DNA from: Rossellomorea aquimaris
GTDB lineage: Bacteria > Bacillota > Bacilli > Bacillales > Bacillaceae_B
Direction of reading: 5' to 3'
DNA: 64,000 nt
Assembly (NCBI RefSeq): GCF_035590735.1
Contig: NZ_CP141595.1
Span: 1,459,001-1,523,000, forward strand
The notes beneath the pieces are model-generated. The model ran no database searches. It worked only from the letters and a program-made list of their open reading frames with translations, and was not told the origin of the DNA. Both the position numbers and the translations under genes were made by a program. Below, piece after piece: positions 33,332 to 42,824 of the stretch (position 1 is its first letter; every line of letters begins with the position of its first letter).

Positions 33332-34147
33332 ATGAGGTATAAGGGAAGAAAACAATGGTTTTTCTCGTTCCTGTTGATGGCGATAGGATTGTTGTTATTA
33401 CTATTGAATATTGGTGTCATTTCCTTGGAAATAACGCAGATATTTGTCAATATCATTCCGATTCTGTTGTTACTACTTGGCGTGAAGTGGACGGTAGACA
33501 GTTTTTTGAAGGGAAGCTTTGGGAAGTTGCTGTTTGGACTGTTCAGTATGGTGTTAGGGGGACTCATTATACTCGATGGGTATGATGTAGTGGATTTTGA
33601 CTATGGAAGCTGGTGGAAACTATGGCCTCTCTTTATAATTGCTATTGCCATTAATAGAGTGGGAAGAAATAAACCCATCAAGATTAGCATAAGCAATGAA
33701 TCGCCAAATAAAGAGGAGGCTTCGCAAATAGGATTTGAAAATCAGCCGTTGGGGGAGGAAATCCTTCAAAAAAAGAACAAAATGAGCAAAGGATTCATTG
33801 TCGGGGATATACGTTTTTCCGAGCCTAACTGGCCCCTGGAATCAATGAATCTTTACAATGCCATTGGAGATTACTATTTTGACTTTAGTAAAGCCTTTAT
33901 ACCAGAAGGGGAAACGCCAATTGATATTAGTGGCTGGATAGGTGATGTAAAGATGATCATTCCAGAAAACGTACCGGTGGAGGTCACCTTGAAAGTACAG
34001 GTAGGAGATATTAAATTATTTGACCAGAAGTCCGCTGATCTTCGTTCAGAGCTATATTACCGTTCGCCTGAATACGAGCTTGCTAGCAAAAAAATCAAAC
34101 TGAATGTTAATGTGAAAATAGGATCGATTCGAATCAGCCGAGTGTGA
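33332..34147 (+). CDS. liaF: LiaF/VraT-like membrane protein
   Basis: 271 residues. Four N-terminal membrane segments (SFLLMAIGLLLLLLNIGVIS, IFVNIIPILLLLLG, LLFGLFSMVLGGLIILDGY, WKLWPLFIIAIAIN) are followed by a cytoplasmic beta-helical domain with the family repeat GDYYFDFSKAFIPEGETPID and GWIGDVKMIIPENVPV. LiaF inhibits LiaRS signalling in the absence of cell-envelope stress. First gene of a three-gene operon with the sensor kinase and regulator. Confidence 0.85.
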   Translation: MRYKGRKQWFFSFLLMAIGLLLLLLNIGVISLEITQIFVNIIPILLLLLGVKWTVDSFLKGSFGKLLFGLFSMVLGGLIILDGYDVVDFDYGSWWKLWPLFIIAIAINRVGRNKPIKISISNESPNKEEASQIGFENQPLGEEILQKKNKMSKGFIVGDIRFSEPNWPLESMNLYNAIGDYYFDFSKAFIPEGETPIDISGWIGDVKMIIPENVPVEVTLKVQVGDIKLFDQKSADLRSELYYRSPEYELASKKIKLNVNVKIGSIRISRV

Positions 34148-34183
34148 TCGGAGAAGATATATCCGATAAAAGGAGGTTAGAAA

Positions 34184-35212
34184 ATGGAAAAGTCTTCAAA
34201 CATTCGCAACTGGATCTTTAAAAGCTTTTTCATGATGTCCACCATGGCTGTCTTGCTTTTCTTTATTTCCTTGCAAGTCTATCTGTACTTATCTAATAGT
34301 CCAGGAATTTCTCTTGAAGTATCACTCTATTTAACCATTTGGCTGGCAAGCATTCTTCTATTATTAAGCATTTATTTCGGATTTCGCACGGGATATACAT
34401 TTAAAAGAAGAATTGATGATATTTCCACCTTTGTAACGTTGCTAAGAAGTGGGAAGTTTTCAGCAAGGGTGGACCGATACGAACACGACGAGCTTGGAAT
34501 ATTATCGGATGAGTTGAATCAGCTTGCTGTGTTCATTCAAGAACAGGTCAAATCACTTCAGAGATTAGCTGATGAAAAATCCGAGCTTGCCGATCAAGCT
34601 CACCAGGCAGCGGTCATGGAAGAGCGGCAAAGACTTGCGCGGGATCTTCATGATTCAGTCAGCCAGCAATTATTCGCGTTGAATATGCTTTCTTCTGCGG
34701 CGCAAAAAAGCATCGACACAGATCCTGAAAAGGTTGGAACGATTGTAACACAAGTGGCTGAAATTGCAGGGAAAGCGCAAGGGGAGATGAGGGCCCTTCT
34801 TCTTCATTTACGACCGATCGATTTAAAAGGCGAAAGTCTTTGTGAAGCGTTAACCATTTTAATTAGAGAATTGAAGGAAAAAACTCAGATTGAAATCGAA
34901 GCAAGCCTTGATGGAATTGAGAATCTTTCAAAGGGGACCGAAACCCATATGTTCAGGATTATTCAGGAGAGCCTTTCCAATATCCTGCGTCACTCTGAGG
35001 CAACAAAAGTGAAAATTGTGACGGAGAAAAAGGGTGGTTATGTCACTCTGTACATCAGTGACAATGGAAGAGGTTTTAATCTGAGAGAAAACAAGATGAC
35101 ATCGTACGGACTTCAGACGATGAGAGAGCGTGCCGAGGAAATCGGGGGATTGTTTCAAATTCGTTCTAAGGAGAAGGAAGGAACGTATATTGACCTGAGG
35201 ATACCGGTCTAA
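34184..35212 (+). CDS. liaS: LiaS/VraS-like sensor histidine kinase
   Basis: 342 residues. Two membrane helices close together (about residues 12-36 and 43-65) enclose a very short extracellular loop, as in intramembrane-sensing kinases. A HAMP domain leads to the HisKA_3 motif EERQRLARDLHDSVSQQLFA with the phosphorylated histidine, and the HATPase domain has ESLSNILRHS (N box) and ISDNGRGF (G1). Partner of the regulator encoded 19 bp downstream. Confidence 0.9.
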   Translation: MEKSSNIRNWIFKSFFMMSTMAVLLFFISLQVYLYLSNSPGISLEVSLYLTIWLASILLLLSIYFGFRTGYTFKRRIDDISTFVTLLRSGKFSARVDRYEHDELGILSDELNQLAVFIQEQVKSLQRLADEKSELADQAHQAAVMEERQRLARDLHDSVSQQLFALNMLSSAAQKSIDTDPEKVGTIVTQVAEIAGKAQGEMRALLLHLRPIDLKGESLCEALTILIRELKEKTQIEIEASLDGIENLSKGTETHMFRIIQESLSNILRHSEATKVKIVTEKKGGYVTLYISDNGRGFNLRENKMTSYGLQTMRERAEEIGGLFQIRSKEKEGTYIDLRIPV

Positions 35213-35231
35213 ACCAAAGGGGGAAAAACAG

Positions 35232-35885
35232 GTGGATAAGGTAAAGGTGATGATTGTAGATGATCACGAAATGGTTCGATTAGGAATGAAAACCTATTTG
35301 CTGACAGAGGATCGGATTGAATTCCTGGGGGAAGCGAAAAGCGGTAATGAAGCGGCTCAGCTTGCGAAGTTGTATATGCCTGATGTGATTCTGATGGATT
35401 TATTAATGGAGAACGGGAATGGAATCGAGGCAACTAAGAAAATCCTAACCTTTCATCCCCACTGTAAAATCATTATACTTACAAGCTATTATGATGATGA
35501 AAAAGTGTTTCCAGCCATAGAAGCAGGAGCTCATAGTTATTTGTTGAAAACGGCAAGTGCCGAAGAAGTGACATCGGCTGTTTATAAAGCGATGAAGGGG
35601 GAGTCCGTCATTGCCTCCAAAGTGGCGGATAAAATGATGAACCGATTCCGCCCTCAGGAAGTATTGCCTCATGAAGAGCTGACGTCGAGAGAAATGGATG
35701 TATTGAAATGCCTGGGAGAAGGGATGACGAATCAGCAAATTTCAGAAGAGCTTTTCATAGGGATAAAGACCGTTAAGACCCATGTAAGTAATATCCTGAG
35801 TAAGCTCGGAGTGGCGGATCGTACGCAGGCAGCGATTTATGCGAATAGGAATGGGATATTATACAGTAAGAATATGAAAGAATAG
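35232..35885 (+). CDS. liaR: LiaR/VraR-like NarL-family response regulator
   Basis: 217 residues, GTG start. Receiver domain with acidic pocket VDDHE, phospho-acceptor aspartate in VILMDLLM (about D55) and lysine in LLKTAS; output domain of the LuxR/NarL type with LTSREMDVLKCLGEGMTNQQ and IGIKTVKTHVSNILSKLGV. It controls envelope-stress genes when phosphorylated by LiaS. No liaIH target operon is in the window. Confidence 0.9.
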   Translation: MDKVKVMIVDDHEMVRLGMKTYLLTEDRIEFLGEAKSGNEAAQLAKLYMPDVILMDLLMENGNGIEATKKILTFHPHCKIIILTSYYDDEKVFPAIEAGAHSYLLKTASAEEVTSAVYKAMKGESVIASKVADKMMNRFRPQEVLPHEELTSREMDVLKCLGEGMTNQQISEELFIGIKTVKTHVSNILSKLGVADRTQAAIYANRNGILYSKNMKE

Positions 35886-35901
35886 GTAATACTACAGATA
35901 A

Positions 35902-35960
35902 CGCAAAGGGGCTTAGTCAAAGGGAATGGAATCACTCCTCTTGACTAAGCCCCTTTTGCG
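35902..35960. terminator. long bidirectional terminator between liaR and the isochorismatase gene
   Basis: CGCAAAGGGGCTTAGTCAA (35902-35920) pairs with TTGACTAAGCCCCTTTTGCG (35941-35960), 19 bp with one bulge. Confidence 0.85.
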
Positions 35961-35976
35961 AGAACAGAAAAGTTAC

Positions 35977-36552
35977 TTAGAAAGTAACAGGTTTACTAAA
36001 ATTGAATTGTGAAAAGAGTATGGACTCTGTTGAAGAGATGGTGGCGAATTCATGGTGAAGATTAGCCAGTGACAGTCCGTGAACAATTTCAGCTGAAAAT
36101 AAAGAACCATCATACGAATACGTTTCAAAGCATGCTGTGGCATCATAAGGAACAGTCACATCATAACCTAAGTTCTGAGCCATGCGAACCGTAGTGGATA
36201 CACAGTGATTCGTCGTGAATCCCATCACTACAAGGGATGTGAACTTTTCCCTTTTTAAATATAAATCCAGGTCCGTATCGATAAAGGCGCTATTGACGTG
36301 CTTAATGATTTGCTTTTCGTCTCGTGAAGGACGGAATTCGTCTATAAAATGGAAACCTGAGCAGCTTGAATGCAGTTGTGATTCCATATCATTGGAAGAA
36401 TGCTGTACGTGAACGACCGGCCAGGCCTTTTCTCTCCATGCGCGAAGAAGTTGATGGGCGTTTTCTTCCATACCGGGATTATTCCGCTTTCCCCATGAAG
36501 GATGACTAAATGCCTGTTGAAAGTCAATCAGAAGCAAACACGTTTGATTCAT
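35977..36552 (-). CDS. isochorismatase-like cysteine hydrolase
   Basis: 191 residues. The catalytic triad pattern of the family is visible: Asp in LLLIDFQQAF (about residue 10), Lys before the HVNSAFIDTDL strand, and Cys in GFTTNHCVSTTVRMA (about residue 118), with the cis-peptide GFTT just before it. Family members hydrolyse isochorismate, nicotinamide or other amides; the absence of neighbouring siderophore or NAD genes gives no clue. AGGAG precedes ATG 36552. Monocistronic between two terminators. Confidence 0.85.
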   Translation of the reverse strand: MNQTCLLLIDFQQAFSHPSWGKRNNPGMEENAHQLLRAWREKAWPVVHVQHSSNDMESQLHSSCSGFHFIDEFRPSRDEKQIIKHVNSAFIDTDLDLYLKREKFTSLVVMGFTTNHCVSTTVRMAQNLGYDVTVPYDATACFETYSYDGSLFSAEIVHGLSLANLHHEFATISSTESILFSQFNFSKPVTF

Positions 36553-36712
36553 CGGTACTCAACTCCTTTCATATAGGGTGTGTTGTAATTAAATTTGTAG
36601 GAAATATCTATGACCAATACGATAAAGTATACTGTTAATAATTTGTAATTATGTATGTACACTTTAAGTGTAATTGTTAAGTTTGAGGGCTGGCGGGTAG
36701 CTGTCATTCAGG

Positions 36713-36744
36713 AAAATAAAAAGCTGCCTCAAAATCCGGCAGCT
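36713..36744 (-). terminator. terminator of hmoB
   Basis: On the minus strand AGCTGCC pairs with GGCAGCT around GGATTTTGA, followed by TTTTATTTT. Confidence 0.82.
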
Positions 36745-36750
36745 CATGTG

Positions 36751-37257
36751 TTACTCTTCACCTGTTACATGGTATTCACTTACATAGGAAGCGCGGGGGA
36801 AGATGTCCTTCTTATTATCAATTCCTTCTTCCGTTCCACGCTTTTCATGTGCTTTCTGGTACTGCTTGGATTCCTGCCACCCTATGAAGCTTTTCTCATC
36901 TTCCCATAGAGTCATAATCACATATGTATCCGTTTCCAAAGGACGAAGAACCCGGATAGCCGTAAAGCCTGGGACTTCTTCAATCAATCCTGCACGGTTT
37001 TTAAAACGGTATTCAAATAGTGGGCGACCTTCATCTGTAACAGGAATGTTATTGAAAACCACGTATCCTTTATTTTCAAGCTCACCTGATTGATCGACAA
37101 TTTCATATTTGCGGGGGGATTCAAAGACACTCTCACCATTTGTCTCATGAAGCAGCATTGCATCTTTCCCCTGCATTAAGATCATTTTTTCATCTGTATG
37201 CCGACCCATTAATTTTTGCAGAAATTCGTGCGTTCCCGTCGTTATATACACCTTCAT
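36751..37257 (-). CDS. hmoB: HmoB, heme-degrading monooxygenase
   Basis: 168 residues (B. subtilis HmoB/YhgC 166) from ATG 37257 with GAGGTGA 6 bp upstream. The C-terminal half is the ABM ferredoxin-like domain with NRAGLIEEVPGFTAIRVLRP and VIMTLWEDEKSFIGW, the pattern of IsdG-type enzymes; the N-terminal half is the HmoB-specific extension. It cleaves heme to release iron and is encoded divergently from hemE as in B. subtilis. Confidence 0.9.
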   Translation of the reverse strand: MKVYITTGTHEFLQKLMGRHTDEKMILMQGKDAMLLHETNGESVFESPRKYEIVDQSGELENKGYVVFNNIPVTDEGRPLFEYRFKNRAGLIEEVPGFTAIRVLRPLETDTYVIMTLWEDEKSFIGWQESKQYQKAHEKRGTEEGIDNKKDIFPRASYVSEYHVTGEE

Positions 37258-37461
37258 CCAAATCACCTCAATTAATTAGTTACTTCTATTATACTCTTCC
37301 CTAATCCTTTTCTCATGTAACATGATTTCTGGATATTTTTTCATCCACCTAGAAAATCGGCGAATTTATGACATTTTCCCTTGATAACTATACAATTCTC
37401 TTTAAAACGTCTATAGTTTAAAAGGGTTACAATTCGTACGGTCATATTGAAATAGTACAAT

Positions 37462-37490
37462 TTTAGAATCTAATTAAATTAGTATACAAT
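37462..37490 (+). promoter_or_regulatory. sigma-A-like promoter of hemE
   Basis: TTTAGA (37462-37467), 17-bp spacer, TACAAT (37485-37490), 41 bp before the hemE start. The near-palindrome CTAATTAAATTAG lies in the spacer. Confidence 0.5.
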
Positions 37491-37531
37491 GGGAATAATG
37501 GAGTCACATAGAAAGGTGGACGAACAAAGGT

Positions 37532-38563
37532 ATGAAACAAATGAATGATACATTTTTACGAGCAGCAAGGGGAGAAAAGACGGATTATACTCCGGTTTGG
37601 TATATGAGACAAGCAGGGCGTTCACAACCTGAATACCGCAAAATCAAAGAGAAGTATTCTCTGTTTGAAATTACACACCAACCTGAGCTTTGCGCATATG
37701 TGACAAGGCTGCCGGTGGAACAATATGATGTGGATGCAGCGATCCTTTATAAAGATATTATGTCACCACTTCCTTCTATAGGAGTGGATGTAGAAATCAA
37801 ATCAGGCATCGGCCCCGTGATCGATAACCCGATTCGTACGACAGCGGATGTAGAGAAGCTGGGAGAAATCGACCCGGAAAATGATGTTCCTTACGTATTG
37901 GATACTATTAAATTATTGACGCAGGAGCAACTGTCCGTGCCGTTGATCGGTTTTGCCGGTGCACCTTTTACAATGGCAAGCTACATGATTGAAGGCGGTC
38001 CTTCGAAAAACTATAATAAAACAAAAGCGTTTATGTATGCAGAACCTCAAGCATGGTTTGCATTAATGGATAAACTTGCAGCTATGACAGTGACGTATGC
38101 GAAAGCTCAAATCAAAGCAGGAGCGTCTGCTTTCCAAATTTTCGACTCATGGGTCGGTGCATTGAATATACAAGATTATCGTACTTTCATTAAGCCGGTC
38201 ATGGAGAAGATCTTTACAGAATTGAAAGAAGAGAACGTACCATTGATCATGTTTGGTGTTGGTGCAAGCCACTTAGCGAATGAATGGCATGACCTCCCTC
38301 TTGATGTAGTTGGATTAGACTGGCGCCTGCCGATTAAAGAAGCAAGAGAAAGAGGCATTTCCAAAACAGTAATGGGGAATTTGGATCCTGCGATTCTATT
38401 AGCTCCTTGGGACGTAATTGAAGACAGAGCCAAAGCGATCCTTGATCAAGGAATGGAGCTTCCTGCCCACATCTTTAACTTAGGACACGGGGTATTCCCA
38501 CAAGTTAATCCGGACACATTAAAGCGTCTGGCAGCTTTCGTACATGAATACAGTGCCAGGTAG
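37532..38563 (+). CDS. hemE: HemE, uroporphyrinogen decarboxylase
   Basis: 343 residues. The diagnostic N-terminal signature [17 protein letters not shown] (about residues 21-37) carries the substrate-binding arginines, and [17 protein letters not shown] is the second family signature; catalytic Asp is in AAILYKDIM. It decarboxylates uroporphyrinogen III to coproporphyrinogen III in the cytoplasm. First gene of hemE-hemH-hemY. Confidence 0.97.
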   Translation: MKQMNDTFLRAARGEKTDYTPVWYMRQAGRSQPEYRKIKEKYSLFEITHQPELCAYVTRLPVEQYDVDAAILYKDIMSPLPSIGVDVEIKSGIGPVIDNPIRTTADVEKLGEIDPENDVPYVLDTIKLLTQEQLSVPLIGFAGAPFTMASYMIEGGPSKNYNKTKAFMYAEPQAWFALMDKLAAMTVTYAKAQIKAGASAFQIFDSWVGALNIQDYRTFIKPVMEKIFTELKEENVPLIMFGVGASHLANEWHDLPLDVVGLDWRLPIKEARERGISKTVMGNLDPAILLAPWDVIEDRAKAILDQGMELPAHIFNLGHGVFPQVNPDTLKRLAAFVHEYSAR

Positions 38564-38653
38564 AGCACATTCATACGTGTGTAACCATGGCTTCATATGA
38601 AGAAACATGGCACAATAATGGAATGTATGATACTGATAATGAGGTGAAATGAT

Positions 38654-39583
38654 ATGACAAAGAAAAAAATGGGTCTATTGGTGATGGCCTATGGAACTCC
38701 ATATAAAGAAGAAGATTTGGAACGTTACTATACTCATATCCGACATGGAAGAGCTCCTTCAGCTGAACTGCTGGAAGACCTCCGTGGACGTTATGAAGCG
38801 ATTGGTGGAATTTCTCCACTGGCAAAAATCACCCTGGATCAAGCGAAGAGTCTTGAAGAACATTTAAACAGCATTCAGGATGACATTGAGTTTAAAATGT
38901 ATCTTGGTCTGAAGCATATCGAACCTTTCGTGGAAGACGCAGTTGAACAAATGCATAAAGAGGGCATTCAAGAAGCCGTTTCGATTGTACTTGCCCCTCA
39001 TTTCTCAACGTTCAGTGTTAAATCCTACAATGGACGTGCGAAGGAAACGGCAGAAAAGCTTGGTGGACCACACATTACTTCCGTTGAGAGCTGGTATGAT
39101 GAACCTAAATTCATTCAGTATTGGGTGGATAGAGTAAAAGAAACCTATGCAAGCATGTCAGATGAGGAGCGCAACCATGCTGTCCTGATCGTATCCGCTC
39201 ATAGCCTGCCGGAACGTATCCTGCAATCAGGCGATCCGTATCCAATGCAATTAGAGGAAACAGCGAAGATGATTGCAGAGGGCGCAGGCGTGAAGGAATA
39301 TGCAGTAGGCTGGCAAAGTGAAGGAAACACTCCTGATCCCTGGTTAGGTCCTGACGTTCAGGATTTAACTCGTGATCTATATAAAGAAAAAGGGTACAAG
39401 ACATTCGTCTATACGCCGGTAGGCTTCGTATCCGATCATCTAGAAGTGCTATATGACAATGATTATGAATGTAGAGTGGTAACAGATGATATCGGAGCTT
39501 CGTACTATCGTCCGGAAATGCCGAATGCCAAACCTGAATTCATCGATGCAATGTCAGATGTCGTGTTAAAACACCTTAAATAA
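38654..39583 (+). CDS. hemH: HemH (CpfC), coproporphyrin ferrochelatase
   Basis: 309 residues (B. subtilis HemH 310). [20 protein letters not shown] at the start, the metal-site histidine in [10 protein letters not shown] (about H180s) and [16 protein letters not shown] with the catalytic glutamate are all visible. In Firmicutes this enzyme inserts iron into coproporphyrin III rather than protoporphyrin IX. ATG 38654 follows GAGGTGA. A hairpin separates it from hemY. Confidence 0.97.
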   Translation: MTKKKMGLLVMAYGTPYKEEDLERYYTHIRHGRAPSAELLEDLRGRYEAIGGISPLAKITLDQAKSLEEHLNSIQDDIEFKMYLGLKHIEPFVEDAVEQMHKEGIQEAVSIVLAPHFSTFSVKSYNGRAKETAEKLGGPHITSVESWYDEPKFIQYWVDRVKETYASMSDEERNHAVLIVSAHSLPERILQSGDPYPMQLEETAKMIAEGAGVKEYAVGWQSEGNTPDPWLGPDVQDLTRDLYKEKGYKTFVYTPVGFVSDHLEVLYDNDYECRVVTDDIGASYYRPEMPNAKPEFIDAMSDVVLKHLK

Positions 39584-39608
39584 TTTCTCGTTTTTGGCTG
39601 AAACAAAT

Positions 39609-39653
39609 GAAGGACTGAAGCATATGAGTTCACTCTCACCGCTTTAGTCCTTC
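39609..39653 (+). terminator. hairpin between hemH and hemY
   Basis: GAAGGACTGAAGC pairs with GCTTTAGTCCTTC (one G-T pair) around a 19-base loop, followed by TCTATTGTTC. It may be a partial terminator, so that hemY is expressed at a lower level or from its own promoter. Confidence 0.55.
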
Positions 39654-39695
39654 TCTATTGTTCAATAAGATATATTGTTAAAGAAGGCGATGAAC

Positions 39696-41096
39696 GTGTT
39701 GGAACAACAAAATAAAAGAGTCGTGATCATAGGTGGAGGGATCACCGGATTAACGACTGCGTACTACCTGCAACAGGAAATAAAAGATAAAAACCTTCCC
39801 ATCGAAATGAAGCTTGTGGAAGCAACCCATCGACTCGGTGGAAAAGTGCAAACTTTGAAAAGGGACGGGTATGTGATCGAAAAGGGACCGGATTCTTGTT
39901 TAGCCAGCAAACCAGAAGTTTCACGCTTAGCGGCTCGGCTGGGAATGGAGAACACGCTCATTCGTAACCGTAAAGGCACATCCTACGTGATAGCGGGCGG
40001 TGAGCTGTACCCGATACCCGGGGGATCCATCGTAGGTATTCCAACCCAAATCGCTCCTTTCATTACGACCAGTCTGTTTTCGTTGACGGGTAAAATGAGG
40101 GCTGCAGCGGATTTCGTTCTTCCCCGATCACAGGAAATGGAAGATCAGTCATTGGGTAAATTCTTTCGACGAAGAATGGGGGATGAAGTTGTTGACCATT
40201 TAATTGAACCTCTCTTAACAGGCATCTTTGCCGGGGATATCGATCAATTAAGCCTAATGTCGACCTTTCCGCAACTCTATGAATTAGAACAAAAGCATCG
40301 TAGTTTAATAGCAGGTATCAAAAAGAGCGGTCAATCTGTAAACTCGAATGAAAAAGGGAACTTCCTGACATTTACAGGAGGGCTTCAATCTCTCATCGAT
40401 GCCATGGAAGCAGGGTTGAACCCGAATACGGTATACAAGAGCATGAAAGTAACCAACATAGAAAAAGAAAACAGCAATGTTTACACGATTACCTTCACAA
40501 ACGGTGAGAAGTTGGAAGCCGACAGCGTAATCGTCACCACACCTCATCATGTAGTACAATCCATGTTTCCCACGTATCCTTTCTTAACATTTTTAAAAGA
40601 AATGCCGGCTACATCTGTTGCCACCGTAGCAATGGGATTCTCACAAGATGCCATCAAAAAAGACATCGAGGGTACGGAATTCCTTGTGTCAAGAAACAGT
40701 GACTATTCCTTGACGGCGGGAACCTGGACCCATAAAAAATGGCCACACACTGCCCCGGAAGGAAAGGCACTATTGCGATGTTACCTGGGGAAATCCGGGG
40801 ACGAAACCATCGTCGATTTATCCGATGATGAAATTGAGCAGATTGTTCTTGAAGATCTGAGCAAGGTCATGGATATAGAGGGTTCTCCTGAGTTTACAAT
40901 CGTGTCGCGTTATAAGAACTCCATGCCTCAATATACAGTAGGCCACAGGCAACGGATCCGTGACATGTATGAACAGGCTGAAGCAAGTCTGCCTGGATTA
41001 TTTATCGCTGGGAGCTCTTATGAAGGAGTAAGTATTCCTGACTGTATCGAGCAGGGGGAAAAGGCTGTATCGAAAGTAATGGGGTATATGAAATAG
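39696..41096 (+). CDS. hemY: HemY (CgoX), coproporphyrinogen III oxidase
   Basis: 466 residues from GTG 39696 (AGAAGG 8 bp upstream; ATG 39690 and TTG 39699 are alternatives). FAD-binding VVIIGGGITGLTTAYYL at the N-terminus, LVEATHRLGGKVQT (second dinucleotide motif), EPLLTGIFAGDIDQLSLMS and the terminal AGSSYEGVSIPDCIEQG are all typical. In this pathway it oxidises coproporphyrinogen III to coproporphyrin III using oxygen. Confidence 0.96.
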   Translation: MLEQQNKRVVIIGGGITGLTTAYYLQQEIKDKNLPIEMKLVEATHRLGGKVQTLKRDGYVIEKGPDSCLASKPEVSRLAARLGMENTLIRNRKGTSYVIAGGELYPIPGGSIVGIPTQIAPFITTSLFSLTGKMRAAADFVLPRSQEMEDQSLGKFFRRRMGDEVVDHLIEPLLTGIFAGDIDQLSLMSTFPQLYELEQKHRSLIAGIKKSGQSVNSNEKGNFLTFTGGLQSLIDAMEAGLNPNTVYKSMKVTNIEKENSNVYTITFTNGEKLEADSVIVTTPHHVVQSMFPTYPFLTFLKEMPATSVATVAMGFSQDAIKKDIEGTEFLVSRNSDYSLTAGTWTHKKWPHTAPEGKALLRCYLGKSGDETIVDLSDDEIEQIVLEDLSKVMDIEGSPEFTIVSRYKNSMPQYTVGHRQRIRDMYEQAEASLPGLFIAGSSYEGVSIPDCIEQGEKAVSKVMGYMK

Positions 41097-41105
41097 GATT
41101 ATGGA

Positions 41106-41131
41106 GGCCGCCAGGGTTGGCGGTCTTTTTT
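41106..41131 (+). terminator. terminator after hemY
   Basis: GGCCGCC pairs with GGCGGTC around AGGGTT and is followed by six T. Confidence 0.85.
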
Positions 41132-41230
41132 GCATCTAATAGGGTTGGGGAATTAATAGGAAGCTAGACGGATTTTCTTCAAGCTGAACAACAGAAAGAC
41201 ACCTACTGCAGACAACAGGAGGTGCGCCGC

Positions 41231-42637
41231 TCACTTCACGATCCGATACCTGGAATGCTGCAGCATCCAATTCTGTGGAAATGCAGATCCCAAAACCCAG
41301 TAACTTAACCCTCGAAGTCTATACTCATCCACCGTTTTCTGTTTGGCCAGCATGCTTCGTGCGTCTTCAAACCAGACTTCATGCTTTTGGCCGGTTTCAT
41401 CCCAATAAGTGAAATAAGGGGATTGATAAACGTCGTTGTATTGAATCCTTACACCATATTTGCTTGCGAGATCAAGTGCTCCTTGAGGGGAGACCGTTTT
41501 GGCGAAGGTTCCGTCGACCCATGGAACTTTCCAGTCGCGTCCATAGAGGGGAGCGCCCATCATGATTTTGTTTCTCGGTATGACGGTTACGGCGTAATCA
41601 AGCACTTTCTTCACTTCATTGATCGGGGCAATCGCCCATGGTTTGCCACCTGCCCATCCCCATTCATATGTCATGATGACAACAAAGTCGACAATTTCTC
41701 CGTGTGCTTTATAGTCATGGGCTTCATATAAAAGTCCTTTTTGATCAGCTTTATTTTTAGGTGCAAGGGCCGTCGACACAGAGTATCCTTTAGGTTTTAG
41801 TGCTGCAACGGTTCTTCTTAAGAAAGTATTATAGTTTTCCCGGTCTTCGGGATATACATATTCGAAATCAAAATTTAATCCTTTATAGCCCTTCATCTCC
41901 ATTTTCTTTAAGATGGATGAGATTAAGGTGTTTTGCAAAGTTTCACTTCTTAGAATGGTGGCAACAAGATCAGAGTCGAATTTTCCACCTGTAAAATTGG
42001 TGAGAACCAGTAAAGGGTCGACGTTTTGGGTGTAGGAGGCTGAAATAAGAGCACTATCATTCAACTCAGTGACCGAACCGTCTTTTGTAATGGAATACGT
42101 AAAGGGAGTCAGATAGGTGAAATAGCTGCCCAAACCGTTCACTTCTGCTACTCCTTCACTGTCTGTCCGGGTAATGTAGGCATTTACTTCCGTCGTGAGT
42201 TTCGTGTTTGGAATCCCGATTTGCTGGTTTGGATAAATGAGAGAAGGATTCGCAATAGAATTGGCATTTAATATTTCCTGCAGGGGGACTTTATAGTTAT
42301 AGGAAATGGTATATAGGGATTCACCTGACTTTACTCTATGAATAAAGGAAGGCATCACGATCAATTGACCGACGAATAGCATGGCAGGATCAGAAATCTG
42401 ATTGAAATCGATCAGTTCTTCTAAACTTATATTGTACTTCTGGCTAATGCTATACAAAGTGTCCCCTGGTTGCACGATGTATTCTTTTAAAGGTTCCGGA
42501 ATGAGAAGACTTTGTCCAATCACGAGAATATGGGGGTTTTTCAATTGGTTTCCATATGAAATTTGATTGACGTCGACATTATATCTTTGTGCAATCGACC
42601 AAAGAGAATCCCCGCTTTTGACAACATAAATATTCAT
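41231..42637 (-). CDS. triple-LysM, GH18 spore-cortex-lytic-type hydrolase
   Basis: 468 residues. Three LysM modules follow each other (YVVKSGDSLWSIAQRY, YIVQPGDTLYSISQKY, HRVKSGESLYTISYNY; about residues 3-47, 53-97 and 99-143). The GH18 domain starts near 155, with the catalytic motif KGLNFDFEYV (acid/base glutamate) and VIMTYEWGW. It resembles YaaH/YdhD/SleL N-acetylglucosaminidases that act on spore cortex fragments, which have two LysM modules; three is unusual. There is no signal peptide, as expected for a mother-cell protein deposited on the spore. ATG 42637 follows GGAGGTG. Confidence 0.88.
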   Translation of the reverse strand: MNIYVVKSGDSLWSIAQRYNVDVNQISYGNQLKNPHILVIGQSLLIPEPLKEYIVQPGDTLYSISQKYNISLEELIDFNQISDPAMLFVGQLIVMPSFIHRVKSGESLYTISYNYKVPLQEILNANSIANPSLIYPNQQIGIPNTKLTTEVNAYITRTDSEGVAEVNGLGSYFTYLTPFTYSITKDGSVTELNDSALISASYTQNVDPLLVLTNFTGGKFDSDLVATILRSETLQNTLISSILKKMEMKGYKGLNFDFEYVYPEDRENYNTFLRRTVAALKPKGYSVSTALAPKNKADQKGLLYEAHDYKAHGEIVDFVVIMTYEWGWAGGKPWAIAPINEVKKVLDYAVTVIPRNKIMMGAPLYGRDWKVPWVDGTFAKTVSPQGALDLASKYGVRIQYNDVYQSPYFTYWDETGQKHEVWFEDARSMLAKQKTVDEYRLRGLSYWVLGSAFPQNWMLQHSRYRIVK

Positions 42638-42776
42638 AAGACACCTCCAAACAAACCTTATCTCTATAGTCTATTCAGAAGGGCTTATTCTATATGAAGG
42701 TTGAATGGTATACTATAAGAGAAAAAACACTTGTGTATTGGCAAGAGATGTGATAAATTTATCAATGTTAACGAAG

Positions 42777-42799
42777 TGACTAAATTGCAAATTTGGTCA
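42777..42799 (+). promoter_or_regulatory. YhgD operator candidate O1 (upstream of yhgD)
   Basis: TGACTAAATT - GCA - AATTTGGTCA, a 23-bp palindrome with one mismatch, 25 bp before the yhgD start. A further half site GGTCA follows at 42803. Two similar 23-bp sites precede yhgE. Confidence 0.65.
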
Positions 42800-42824
42800 A
42801 CTGGTCATAATAAGGGGTGAGGTC

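Noticed and set aside
36655..36909. 84-codon plus-strand frame over the 3' end of hmoB
   Set aside because: Covers the hmoB terminator and coding strand; hydrophobicity is a by-product of the opposite frame.
42751..42764. TGATAAATTTATCA perfect palindrome upstream of yhgD
   Set aside because: Single AT-rich copy unlike the three TGAC...GTCA sites; kept only as a curiosity.
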